Virus record (IMG/VR): IMGVR_UViG_3300035703_000005
Coordinates: 184,836 to 248,835 of that record
Direction: 5' to 3' (one strand)
Origin: a virus
Length of the DNA: 64,000 nt
Positions 48,438 through 55,244 of the stretch are shown here, one piece after another (within the stretch, counting starts at the first letter, position 1; each line of letters begins with the position of its first letter). The translations under genes and the position numbers were made by a program. The notes below the pieces were generated by a model. It was given only the letters and a program-made list of their open reading frames with translations, searched no databases and was not told the DNA's origin.

Positions 48438-48466
48438 ATTATATTAAAAAGATTTCAGAAGGGCAA
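48438..48466 (-). promoter_or_regulatory. Sigma70-type promoter TTGCCC-17-TATAAT of the ParB-like operon
   Basis: -35 TTGCCC (48461-48466), 17-bp spacer, consensus TATAAT (48438-48443). The -10 overlaps the stop of the preceding 48-residue gene. Followed by a long structured leader. Confidence 0.75.
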
Positions 48467-48590
48467 GCGTTTCGGGATCAAATTGTTCCTGAACACCACC
48501 AATCGGAAGCCAATCTTCAGGATCAGTTTCCATCATGGATTGATACAAATCGTTCTCATCCATGTAATCGTAGTTGAAATCGTCGTTCAT
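48444..48590 (-). CDS. Acidic hypothetical protein (48 aa)
   Basis: 48 residues (MNDDFNYDYMDENDLYQSMM, ending ETLALLKSF). Very acidic N-terminal half. First gene after the class-II operator and promoter at 48614-48663. Function unknown. Confidence 0.65.
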   Translation of the reverse strand: MNDDFNYDYMDENDLYQSMMETDPEDWLPIGGVQEQFDPETLALLKSF

Positions 48591-48613
48591 GGGTGAATCA
48601 GTTGAACAAGGCC

Positions 48614-48663
48614 AAAATAATGTGGATTAGGGGAGAAGTCAAGGGGCTGACCGATCAGAGATC
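48614..48663 (-). promoter_or_regulatory. Class-II operator and promoter TTGACT-17-TATTTT
   Basis: TTGACT (48637-48642), 17-bp spacer, TATTTT (48614-48619); the repeat block CTGATCGGTCAG (CTGA/TCAG dyad) adjoins the -35. Second copy of the element seen before the helicase. Confidence 0.65.
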
Positions 48664-48693
48664 TTTATGATTGATCTCCGATCTCATAAGTTT

Positions 48694-48861
48694 TTACTTT
48701 TCTATTCTAAGATTGTCACGACAATAAACAAATCGTCTCCATTCTTCATCCGTAAAATTATCAGATGCGTATGGAATACCTACAACGTAGGCACAGAACT
48801 TGTTAATATCTTCAGAATAATTGTTGGAAGCAATAATAGAACTAGCGAGAAGTTCAATCAT
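48694..48861 (-). CDS. Hypothetical protein (55 aa)
   Basis: 55 residues (MIELLASSIIASNNYSEDIN, ending RRFVYCRDNLRIEK). Two short helices and a tail. ATG overlaps the stop of the prohibitin-like gene (CAAATGATTG). Confidence 0.65.
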   Translation of the reverse strand: MIELLASSIIASNNYSEDINKFCAYVVGIPYASDNFTDEEWRRFVYCRDNLRIEK

Positions 48862-49262
48862 TTGTTCATTTGAAGAGTAGGAACGGGCATACCACCTTCG
48901 GTAGGCACATAGATGGTCACATTACCTTTGTTAGCACCTTCTTCCAGACCAGTAATATACAGATACTGCAGATACTCACGATTGTCTTTCAGCGAGTTAC
49001 CGATGATCTGGTTTGCTTTCGCAACACCTTGAGCACGAATCACTTCAGCATCTGCAAGTTGTTGTGCAGAATCTTTCTTTGCTTGTGCTTCAAGAACTGC
49101 AACTTGACGGGTATATTCTGCTTTTTGTAGTTCTGCTTTACCTGCAAGGGATTGTGCCCATACATTATAGAGCGGACCAATAACAGCATTGATAATCACC
49201 AAAGAAACAAGGAAAGAGACGCCAATGATACTAGCGTTGCGAAGAGTGTTGTCTTGATTCAT
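48858..49262 (-). CDS. Prohibitin/stomatin-like membrane protein (134 aa)
   Basis: 134 residues: an N-terminal hydrophobic helix (ASIIGVSFLVSLVIINAVIG, about 11-30) and a long coiled-coil (ELQKAEYTRQVAVLEAQAKK, then DAEVIRAQGVAKANQIIGNS) with QYLYITGLEEGANK, the signature of the SPFH C-terminal region. The SPFH globular domain itself is missing, so this is a miniature form. Comparable proteins occur in cyanophages. Likely membrane scaffold. Confidence 0.75.
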   Translation of the reverse strand: MNQDNTLRNASIIGVSFLVSLVIINAVIGPLYNVWAQSLAGKAELQKAEYTRQVAVLEAQAKKDSAQQLADAEVIRAQGVAKANQIIGNSLKDNREYLQYLYITGLEEGANKGNVTIYVPTEGGMPVPTLQMNK

Positions 49263-49281
49263 AATTTACCTCAAATAAAGT

Positions 49282-49620
49282 TTAGGGAGTAATCCAATCG
49301 TAACCATCAGGTTCTTTAACAGTCTCATACCCATCATACTCATCAATACGATAAGGACCAGAGACTTCTTCAACAGCAAGTTTAGCACACATTCCGTCTG
49401 CTTTCTCACCCAGTTCTTCTACAACTTGAACAAGAATGGGATTATGACGAGGAATATCATAATCACCCCAGTATTTGCAACTGTTGAACATACTCTTGGA
49501 GTTTGGATTATATTCTGGATTAGGTTGCAATCCTTCATAACCCAGTTCAACCATTCGGTCCATTGCTTCATTGGATAGACCGAACCCACCGTAGCAGGCA
49601 TTATATACTACTTTAGTCAC
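49282..49620 (-). CDS. YNACYGGFGLS-type phage protein (112 aa)
   Basis: 112 residues (MTKVVYNACYGGFGLSNEAM, ending EPDGYDWITP). VVYNACYGGFGLS at the start is a widely shared small-protein signature in phages. Two cysteine-containing strands and an acidic end. Overlaps the upstream gene by ATGA. Function unknown. Confidence 0.75.
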   Translation of the reverse strand: MTKVVYNACYGGFGLSNEAMDRMVELGYEGLQPNPEYNPNSKSMFNSCKYWGDYDIPRHNPILVQVVEELGEKADGMCAKLAVEEVSGPYRIDEYDGYETVKEPDGYDWITP

Positions 49621-49883
49621 AGGGCAGCAACCTCATTCAGGAGTTTTTCAACATCAGACTCGGTAAGATGACCGATAACATCGTCAGTGATGGGAGTATC
49701 ATAGCACAGATGCCATTCATCTTCAACTCCTTTCAGCACGGCAAGTTCATACAGTCCAAGACCACCACCATAGGAGTTGGAAGATTTAATCACACTCACA
49801 CCATAACCATTGTCAAAGAAGTGTTTTGCTTGAACACCATCCCAGCTAGGGTGATCGTCAAAGTTAAGTTCAGTGAAGTTCAT
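49617..49883 (-). CDS. Hypothetical protein (88 aa)
   Basis: 88 residues (MNFTELNFDDHPSWDGVQAK, with NSYGGGLGLYELAVLKGVED). Mixed strand/helix; conserved-looking in cyanophages. ATGA overlap with the 112-residue gene. Confidence 0.7.
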   Translation of the reverse strand: MNFTELNFDDHPSWDGVQAKHFFDNGYGVSVIKSSNSYGGGLGLYELAVLKGVEDEWHLCYDTPITDDVIGHLTESDVEKLLNEVAAL

Positions 49884-49885
49884 AA

Positions 49886-50080
49886 TCAGTTATAGGTACA
49901 GAGTTGAGTGATACGACCGTATTGAATGCCTTCAGACCATTTGCCACCAGCATCAAGACACGCTTGTTTGTTGGGAATAAATGATCGGTCTCCGTTAATA
50001 AAAAGATTGATAAACATTCCTCCAATAACAACAAGAATCAGAACAATCATCAGTTCAACAAGAGTGAATCCGTTTTTCAT
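49886..50080 (-). CDS. Type IV pilin-like protein (64 aa)
   Basis: 64 residues. The start MKNGFTLVELMIVL is a textbook prepilin cleavage and methylation site (G^FTLVE, glutamate +5), followed by the hydrophobic N-terminal helix. The tail has CLDAGGKWSEG and a final C, giving a miniature pilin with a disulfide-like C-GGxW-C end. Very short for a pilin. Might enter the host type IV pilus or T2S machinery or serve as a signal-sequence decoy. Overlaps the next gene. Confidence 0.8.
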   Translation of the reverse strand: MKNGFTLVELMIVLILVVIGGMFINLFINGDRSFIPNKQACLDAGGKWSEGIQYGRITQLCTYN

Positions 50081-50265
50081 TTGGAAGAAACGTTAGTTTT
50101 GAAGATAGCGTTAGCGAGAAAGATAATGGCAAAGTTCTGCCAGAAGGACAAGGATACACCAAACCAAGACAGAATCAGTCCAAGCAACCACGCCTCAAAG
50201 AAGAGACCAGCAACAGCAAGGACAATTACACCAAAAGCAACGCCAAGAGCAGTAGAAGTTTTCAT
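50077..50265 (-). CDS. Small membrane protein, AWLLG...WFGVSL family (62 aa)
   Basis: 62 residues with two hydrophobic helices (LGVAFGVIVLAVAGLFFEAW and WFGVSLSFWQNFAIIFLANA). Paralogous to the protein at 39499, which shares AWLLG, WFGVSLxFWQN and SSK. Coupled to the pilin-like gene. Confidence 0.75.
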   Translation of the reverse strand: MKTSTALGVAFGVIVLAVAGLFFEAWLLGLILSWFGVSLSFWQNFAIIFLANAIFKTNVSSK

Positions 50266-50402
50266 TTAGTTTCTCCAACATAAACATAATCGGGATGTTT
50301 GGCTTTAAAAGCCTCTACCTGCTCTTCAGTTTTAAGAAATACCGAAAGAGTAGTGTTCGGATGTTCCTTAAAGTAATACTTCACTTGAATGAGGTTTTTC
50401 AT
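50262..50402 (-). CDS. Hypothetical protein (46 aa)
   Basis: 46 residues (MKNLIQVKYYFKEHPNTTLS, ending DYVYVGETK). Small alpha/beta. Stop overlaps the next start (AAATGAAAAC). No motif. Confidence 0.65.
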   Translation of the reverse strand: MKNLIQVKYYFKEHPNTTLSVFLKTEEQVEAFKAKHPDYVYVGETK

Positions 50403-50403
50403 A

Positions 50404-50787
50404 TCACGCAGGGATCACTAGTTCATTACCTTTAGGAGTATAACACTTCCACTCACCATCGGCAAAGATGTAAGCGTAGTCACCCCAAGAATCATTTACG
50501 GATTTGATAAAAGTATTGAAAGATTCGTGGAGTTTGGGATCTACGTTTTCTTCACCACGCTCAGCATAATAGAGAGGGCGGGGTTCCATTTCTTTCTGTT
50601 CCCAATCTTTATTAGTCCACAGAGAGCTGATGTCACCACCATCAATCAACTCTGCAGCTTGTTCGTAAGAGTCGAAGTGTTCTTTGAGTTTCCTACCATT
50701 CCACTCGGGATAATTATCCCAATGTGAATACACAGAGAGAACAGATCCATCCTTGAGTTGGATGCCGATTCGTCCGCGAGTTGCCAT
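50404..50787 (-). CDS. MATRGRIGIQL-type conserved phage protein (127 aa)
   Basis: 127 residues. MATRGRIGIQLKDGSVLSVY and SHWDNYPEWNGRKLKEHFDS at 20-40 are the signatures of a protein family widespread in cyanophages and other phages. Beta-rich, no catalytic motif recognised. First gene behind module 13. Confidence 0.75.
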   Translation of the reverse strand: MATRGRIGIQLKDGSVLSVYSHWDNYPEWNGRKLKEHFDSYEQAAELIDGGDISSLWTNKDWEQKEMEPRPLYYAERGEENVDPKLHESFNTFIKSVNDSWGDYAYIFADGEWKCYTPKGNELVIPA

Positions 50788-50808
50788 GTGTCTTGATTGA
50801 TTACTTGG

Positions 50809-51006
50809 CTAGTATGATGCACCAGAGGGGTCTGTGGCGTCCTCAGTGGACAGTTCAGAAAGTGTCCAAAGCGTCCTCTCACACTCTTGTCTAATGCAAT
50901 CAATAAAGTCCTGTTCTGTCCAGGTGTTCAAGATACTTTCAGTGGGATCATTTTCATCCCATGAAATAGTAAACGAACCATCTTGTTCTTCTGTTACTTC
51001 AATCAT
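50809..51006 (-). CDS. Acidic hypothetical protein (65 aa)
   Basis: 65 residues from MIEVTEEQDGSFTISWDEND. The last third (ELSTEDATDPSGASY) is encoded by operator module 13, so the coding sequence and the operator overlap. Function unknown. Confidence 0.6.
   Translation of the reverse strand: MIEVTEEQDGSFTISWDENDPTESILNTWTEQDFIDCIRQECERTLWTLSELSTEDATDPSGASY
50811..50869 (-). promoter_or_regulatory. Operator-promoter module 13
   Basis: Operator 50846-50869 (plus strand GTGGACAGTT, CAGA, AAGTGTCCAA), ACGCCA -35-like box, 17-18-bp spacer, CATACT -10 (50811-50816). Encoded within the 3' end of the preceding 65-residue gene. Confidence 0.65.
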
Positions 51007-51182
51007 TGTTGATTCTCCTTCACAACGCAAGATGCAGTGCATTTGAGATCACCAGAAACACCAACTACAGTGGATGTGTGTTGTGGTGTTTTTTCTGGCA
51101 TTAGATTATACGATACTATTGCAGAAATAAAAAATGCAAGTGATGGAATTGCAACATATTGCAAATAAGTTTTACTATTCAT
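51003..51182 (-). CDS. Single-pass membrane protein (59 aa)
   Basis: 59 residues from MNSKTYLQYVAIPSLAFFIS. Hydrophobic helix (about 8-25), then a polar tail with two cysteines (KCTASC). Similar in plan to the pilin-tail proteins but no GGxW. Overlaps the upstream gene. Confidence 0.6.
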   Translation of the reverse strand: MNSKTYLQYVAIPSLAFFISAIVSYNLMPEKTPQHTSTVVGVSGDLKCTASCVVKENQQ

Positions 51183-51525
51183 GATCCTCATCCCAAGGCG
51201 CTTTACGATTTAGTATCTCTTTGAATCTTTCCATTATAACAGGATCCGGCGGTTGATTCAAGCGTTCAACAAGGGCATCAAAGTCTTTTGCAGGCAACAC
51301 AACTTTTTCAGGTTTTGCTCCCTTACCCCAAAACTTCTCAAACTCCCACTTATAATTCATATCGTGCCATCCTCCGCTAAGAGAATGCCAAAACTCTCCC
51401 CAAATGTGATAATCATCAAAGCGAAATCCATAATGAGACATCAATCTATACCACCACCAGAATGGCGTATACTTAATCGGATTTAATCCGATTATCCACT
51501 TATTTAAGAACACGGGAAAGTCCAT
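51175..51525 (-). CDS. Hypothetical protein (116 aa)
   Basis: 116 residues, aromatic-rich (PFWWWYRLMSHYGFRFDDYH). GEFWHSLSGGWHDMNYKWEF resembles the FFEELSAGWIEMNDEYAMNQ of the neighbouring 78-residue gene, suggesting paralogues. Soluble, function unknown. Confidence 0.7.
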   Translation of the reverse strand: MDFPVFLNKWIIGLNPIKYTPFWWWYRLMSHYGFRFDDYHIWGEFWHSLSGGWHDMNYKWEFEKFWGKGAKPEKVVLPAKDFDALVERLNQPPDPVIMERFKEILNRKAPWDEDHE

Positions 51526-51761
51526 TACTTTTTACTCATCACATAAGAATAATAAGAATCTCTGCCACTCAAATTATAAGGATCAAATCCTGGTTGATTC
51601 ATCGCATATTCATCGTTCATTTCAATCCACCCCGCAGATAATTCTTCAAAAAATGCACATCTATCTATGTTATCTTCTAGGGTTAAACGAAAATAGATTG
51701 CATTAGAGATTGCTCCAAATCCCCATGCAATCATTTCCCATTTACATGTTATGAATGTCAT
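51525..51761 (-). CDS. Hypothetical protein (78 aa)
   Basis: 78 residues from MTFITCKWEMIAWGFGAISN. Shares an LS-x-GW-x-(D/E)-MN core with the gene at 51175. Start overlaps the end of the upstream 95-residue gene. Start is a best choice. Confidence 0.6.
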   Translation of the reverse strand: MTFITCKWEMIAWGFGAISNAIYFRLTLEDNIDRCAFFEELSAGWIEMNDEYAMNQPGFDPYNLSGRDSYYSYVMSKK

Positions 51762-52029
51762 ACATTTCATCTTCATCAAAGATACTCTCAAGGTATGTAT
51801 CAAAATCAAGTGCGGGTTCTGACATTACAAAGTGACCAAAACCCTCCTGTCCTTCAACATGATTACTCACATAATCTTGAAGAGCAAGAAAGATCTTCGC
51901 AGCTCTTTCCCTATCATGTTTCACGATAGCTGTATGAGGATGTGCAACAATGTTGGTAATTACATCAAAGAGTTCTTCAACTTTCATAGAGAAAGCTTTT
52001 TGATCCACATTGACTTTGAGTTTATCCAC
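51742..52029 (-). CDS. Hypothetical protein, GTG start (95 aa)
   Basis: 95 residues from a GTG (MDKLKVNVDQKAFSMKVEEL) that overlaps the TAA of the 60-residue gene (GTGGATAA). The alternative ATG is at 51987. Helical, soluble, acidic C-terminus (YLESIFDEDEMYDIHNM). Confidence 0.6.
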   Translation of the reverse strand: MDKLKVNVDQKAFSMKVEELFDVITNIVAHPHTAIVKHDRERAAKIFLALQDYVSNHVEGQEGFGHFVMSEPALDFDTYLESIFDEDEMYDIHNM

Positions 52030-52204
52030 AATCAGGCATCCATAATGTAGAGAGTTTGTTTTTCTTTGCGGTGATGTTGAAGTGGTCAATCTGCCCATTC
52101 TTATGATAGATTCCACACCAGAGGAATCCATCATCCATCATCTCAAAGTGTATCATATCTATGTCCTTGACGACAATCTCATCAGGGTTCTTTTCATCGT
52201 TCAT
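52022..52204 (-). CDS. Hypothetical protein (60 aa)
   Basis: 60 residues (MNDEKNPDEIVVKDIDMIHF, ending STLWMPDCG). Strand-rich core. ATGA overlap with the 66-residue gene upstream. Confidence 0.65.
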   Translation of the reverse strand: MNDEKNPDEIVVKDIDMIHFEMMDDGFLWCGIYHKNGQIDHFNITAKKNKLSTLWMPDCG

Positions 52205-52401
52205 TTTTCAAGTTCGTCAGCAAGTTCATAAAGCACACGAGCATCAACTACCATATCCTCACCATTACCAAAGTGATAGTATTGAAACTCATTCACAATC
52301 TTACGAACAACAGTCGCAAGAGCTTCTCGCATATCATCTGTGGGTTCTACAATTAGTTCTCCACAAAATGCGTTCCAGATTGTTTGTGCTCTTGTGTTCA
52401 T
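52201..52401 (-). CDS. Hypothetical protein (66 aa)
   Basis: 66 residues (MNTRAQTIWNAFCGELIVEP, ending LYELADELEK). Helical with an acidic tail. Coupled by overlap on both sides. Confidence 0.7.
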   Translation of the reverse strand: MNTRAQTIWNAFCGELIVEPTDDMREALATVVRKIVNEFQYYHFGNGEDMVVDARVLYELADELEK

Positions 52402-52661
52402 TGATAAGGATTCTTGAGGTTGTCTAGAATTGCATTAAAAAACGCAACACGATCTTTGTCGTATTCTACATCAACTGAATGAGAATTGCAAAAATCTACA
52501 ATGGTTTTCTCAAGACGATCTGGATAGGAATGATTGAATCTTGCATAGGTAATGTGATTCTCAAACTGTTCACGCATCATCTCAAAAAGTTGGAAAAGTT
52601 CTTTTTGTGAGAGTTCTACTTCTCGTTCAGTTTCTTGATGTGATTGAAATTTGATGTTCAT
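52398..52661 (-). CDS. Hypothetical protein (87 aa)
   Basis: 87 residues (MNIKFQSHQETEREVELSQK, ending DRVAFFNAILDNLKNPYQ). Helical, slightly acidic. Overlaps both neighbours. No motif. Confidence 0.7.
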   Translation of the reverse strand: MNIKFQSHQETEREVELSQKELFQLFEMMREQFENHITYARFNHSYPDRLEKTIVDFCNSHSVDVEYDKDRVAFFNAILDNLKNPYQ

Positions 52662-52921
52662 TTCAGTTCTCCATAAAGTTCAAGAATACGACGAGCAACA
52701 ACAATCGCAAGTTGTTTGTTGCCGATAGACATATCTTCGGTGATGTTTTTAGAACCTTCTTCGTGTCCCTTTTCACCCGATTTAATGTAAACTCCACCAT
52801 TATCTGCTTGGAGTTCTACACGATAAGTCATTCCTTCTGCTTCATCACAAAGTTCATAAACATCAGTGATGCTATGAAGAATATCCGTTCCAATAATGTT
52901 GTTGTAGAAATTGTGAGTCAT
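52658..52921 (-). CDS. Hypothetical protein (87 aa)
   Basis: 87 residues (MTHNFYNNIIGTDILHSITD, ending ARRILELYGELK). Mixed fold; VELQADNGGVYIKSGEKGHE in the middle. First gene behind the promoter at 52945. Confidence 0.7.
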   Translation of the reverse strand: MTHNFYNNIIGTDILHSITDVYELCDEAEGMTYRVELQADNGGVYIKSGEKGHEEGSKNITEDMSIGNKQLAIVVARRILELYGELK

Positions 52922-52944
52922 TGTAATTAGGTGTTTATGAGAGT

Positions 52945-52950
52945 ATTATA
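52945..52950 (-). promoter_or_regulatory. TATAAT promoter without palindrome
   Basis: Minus-strand TATAATACTCTCATAAACAC, the same -10 and initially transcribed sequence as in modules 14-20, but without the upstream operator. Drives the 52.2-52.9 kb operon. Confidence 0.55.
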
Positions 52951-53229
52951 TCAAATAGAATGAGGATAACTTACTTTAGTCCAAGGAAGAGTTTTCAGTT
53001 CTTCATCAGTAAATTGAATACCATCATCATAACTTGCTTCATTCTTATAAAGATAAAACTGCTTGAAATTAACAACAGTTCCTCGTAAATCTCCATGTTC
53101 ATCTACTTGATAGACAAGCACATCACAATACTTATTCCTATCATAAGTCAGGATTTTTGCCTTACGAATAGGTGCTCCCTCAGCATCACCATAGGATTCA
53201 ATAGGATAATCAGTAAAGGCATCAAGCAT
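52951..53229 (-). CDS. Hypothetical protein (92 aa)
   Basis: 92 residues from MLDAFTDYPIESYGDAEGAP, behind an AAAGGAAC ribosome binding site and module 14. VLVYQVDEHGDLRGTVVNFK then FKQFYLYKNEASYDDG suggest a small beta domain. Function unknown. Confidence 0.7.
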   Translation of the reverse strand: MLDAFTDYPIESYGDAEGAPIRKAKILTYDRNKYCDVLVYQVDEHGDLRGTVVNFKQFYLYKNEASYDDGIQFTDEELKTLPWTKVSYPHSI

Positions 53230-53249
53230 TTGGAGTTCCTTTGTGTATA

Positions 53250-53314
53250 AGAGTATTATAGGGTAAAAAGGGCACCAATGGAGATGCCCTTGTGCCAGTT
53301 CTTCAAGTGTCCTA
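53250..53314 (-). promoter_or_regulatory. Operator-promoter module 14
   Basis: Operator 53291-53314 (plus strand TGTGCCAGTT, CTTC, AAGTGTCCTA), terminator hairpin 53270-53289, CTCCAT -35-like box, TATAAT (53255-53260) followed by ACTCTTATACAC and an AAAGGA ribosome binding site. It holds the stop codon of the 97-residue gene. Confidence 0.75.
53270..53289 (-). terminator. Terminator inside module 14
   Basis: GGGCATCTCC/ATTGGTGCCC hairpin (GGGCA paired with TGCCC plus inner pairs) followed on the minus strand by TTTTT. It ends the upstream unit inside the next promoter. Confidence 0.7.
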
Positions 53315-53605
53315 ACTCCAATTAAAGTGTAAATGAGTTTGCCAGATACCAAAAGATTTCTCTCTCAACATATGAGCAATCACATCAGGAAGAAATCGTG
53401 TGTATTTGTCAAGAAACTCCCGTTCTTCAAGTTCTTCTGTTCCTTGTAGATAAAAGTCAATATCTACAAACTTCTCCCATCGTTTTTGGAAATAATCTTC
53501 TGGATATTGTGGAGAGTTATTGCGGGAGATTTGTAGGAAGATAGTTCTGCCTTCACCAGTCCCATAATAATCAATCACATAATACTTGTAGAATGGTTCA
53601 GTCAT
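53312..53605 (-). CDS. Hypothetical protein (97 aa)
   Basis: 97 residues (MTEPFYKYYVIDYYGTGEGR, ending WQTHLHFNWS). Aromatic N-terminal strand region and a helical middle. Stop codon inside operator module 14. Overlaps the 54-residue gene. Confidence 0.7.
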   Translation of the reverse strand: MTEPFYKYYVIDYYGTGEGRTIFLQISRNNSPQYPEDYFQKRWEKFVDIDFYLQGTEELEEREFLDKYTRFLPDVIAHMLREKSFGIWQTHLHFNWS

Positions 53606-53769
53606 TATCCTATAAAAAGATTTGTAGAAATGTCGTAAAAGTATTGAGGTGGTTCGTCTGGTTTCTTTTCTGGTTCTGGTTGATAAGAACTTTGTGGTTT
53701 TTGTTGAGTTTTGAGATACTCTTTGACTTCTTCCACACTCATTTCGTAGAGTTTTGGTTGTTCAGTCAT
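53605..53769 (-). CDS. Small proline-rich protein (54 aa)
   Basis: 54 residues (MTEQPKLYEMSVEEVKEYLK, ending YFYDISTNLFIG); a proline/glutamine-rich middle. ATAATGA overlap with the next gene. Function unknown. Confidence 0.65.
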   Translation of the reverse strand: MTEQPKLYEMSVEEVKEYLKTQQKPQSSYQPEPEKKPDEPPQYFYDISTNLFIG

Positions 53770-54307
53770 TTTTCAGTTTTCTCACTCGTTCAAGAAACTC
53801 ATTACCTTGTTGATACAATCGTGCAATCAAATCTTTGATGTCATCAATCGCAATCACATTATACTCTACATTCAGGTTTTCGCACATAAGAGCATCAACA
53901 GCACAGTCCAGTGCCATTGCCTGCATATGTTCTGGGGTAATTGGTGTGCCGTGAGGCATACCAGAACATTCTTCATTGTAAAAATGATTATATCGTGAGA
54001 GAACTGTTCTACTTCTTTCCTCTCGTTCCCATTGATCCTTCTCAATTTCAGCAAGACGAAGCATAGCATCCCCGTGTTTCTCATAGAGTTCATCAAGGGC
54101 ATCAAGTGCCTTGCGTTCTGCTTCACGGCGCTCAGCTTCCTCAAACATTGCATCAGGATAAGGTTCTTGATTTCTCATAAGTCGTTTCAGTTGTTCTTTG
54201 CCGTATTCAGTCAGTTCGTGTTTTTTATTGCGGAGTTCTTCAATCTCTTTTTGCGAAAGATTGACCCATACCATATCATCAGGATCTGGAAGGTTGTATT
54301 CAGTCAT
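53762..54307 (-). CDS. Coiled-coil protein (181 aa)
   Basis: 181 residues (MTEYNLPDPDDMVWVNLSQK). Residues 18-100 are a charged helix (KEIEELRNKKHELTEYGKEQ, EEAERREAERKALDALDELY), then TPITPEHMQAMALDCAVDAL and a second coil. No enzyme motif. Overlaps both neighbours. Confidence 0.75.
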   Translation of the reverse strand: MTEYNLPDPDDMVWVNLSQKEIEELRNKKHELTEYGKEQLKRLMRNQEPYPDAMFEEAERREAERKALDALDELYEKHGDAMLRLAEIEKDQWEREERSRTVLSRYNHFYNEECSGMPHGTPITPEHMQAMALDCAVDALMCENLNVEYNVIAIDDIKDLIARLYQQGNEFLERVRKLKND

Positions 54308-54510
54308 AATCCAATATTCCTCACATATTCGTGTGTGCGAACAACTTCTTGAACATCTTTGAGTTGTGTTTCAAGTTCTCTAATTTTAAGATAGAGTTCC
54401 TCCAAGTGTGATGTGAGTTGATAAATGTTTACCCTATCAATCTCATAACACCCACTACTATCTGTGAGGTCTCCAAAGATAGTTCTCCAATCGTCGGTTC
54501 TGTCAGTCAT
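54304..54510 (-). CDS. Coiled-coil protein (68 aa)
   Basis: 68 residues (MTDRTDDWRTIFGDLTDSSG, then VNIYQLTSHLEELYLKIREL). C-terminal heptad region. Overlaps the 245-residue gene by ATGA. Confidence 0.7.
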   Translation of the reverse strand: MTDRTDDWRTIFGDLTDSSGCYEIDRVNIYQLTSHLEELYLKIRELETQLKDVQEVVRTHEYVRNIGL

Positions 54511-55244
54511 CGTAGCATCTCCTTGATTTTACGCAAACAATCATTAAATCCATCCACAAGCAATTCAGTATTTACATTCTGACTTCCTTCTGCTGATTGT
54601 TCTTTCGGCAACCATCTCTCCACCAAATCTACAAACTCATCACAACAATTAAAAGAATATCCAAGTTCATCTCTTACCATATTGTAGAGTTTTTGAGATT
54701 TATATTTCTCCACCAATCTATTCACAACCTCATCGGTAATGTATGAAGCAGGATTATCTTTCTCATCCCACTCTACTTCATCATAATGTTCTGGTTCATC
54801 AGGACAATATGATTCATCATACTTTCCTTTCTTCACATCATTAAACCACACACCTTCAAGCAAACGATGAGTTTCACCATCAATAATCTGTTTTAGAAGA
54901 ATTACATCATTATCATCCCTTTTGCTAATATACCAATAAACTTCATCAGGCAGGTCAAGACGATAATAAGTTTCATTATTATAAGAAACAATCTCAACTT
55001 TTCCTTCATTCACATATACCATTATTGGTTGAGATTTATGTGTTTCAATCTCTTTGAGGAGGTCAAGTTTCTTTTGAAGCACTTTGATTTCTGCTTCTGT
55101 TTTTTGAATATCGTTGGTAAAAGTCATTTGTTTCAGGTAAGGAGTAGCATCCATCACACCATCTTTGATTGCTTGTCTAAAAGCATTACGGAGACCATCA
55201 GCAACTTGTTCTGGTGTTTGGGGAGTTGGTTGAAATTCAGTCAT
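54507..55244 (-). CDS. Hypothetical protein with WLPxEQ...DGFNDCL tail (245 aa)
   Basis: 245 residues. N-terminal helix pair (QVADGLRNAFRQAIKDGVMD), a beta domain near 75-150 (YYRLDLPDEVYWYISKRDDN), and a tail WLPKEQSAEGSQNVNTELLV then DGFNDCLRKIKEMLR. The tail resembles those at 55244 and 62488, so it belongs to a small paralogous group. Function unknown. Confidence 0.75.
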   Translation of the reverse strand: MTEFQPTPQTPEQVADGLRNAFRQAIKDGVMDATPYLKQMTFTNDIQKTEAEIKVLQKKLDLLKEIETHKSQPIMVYVNEGKVEIVSYNNETYYRLDLPDEVYWYISKRDDNDVILLKQIIDGETHRLLEGVWFNDVKKGKYDESYCPDEPEHYDEVEWDEKDNPASYITDEVVNRLVEKYKSQKLYNMVRDELGYSFNCCDEFVDLVERWLPKEQSAEGSQNVNTELLVDGFNDCLRKIKEMLR

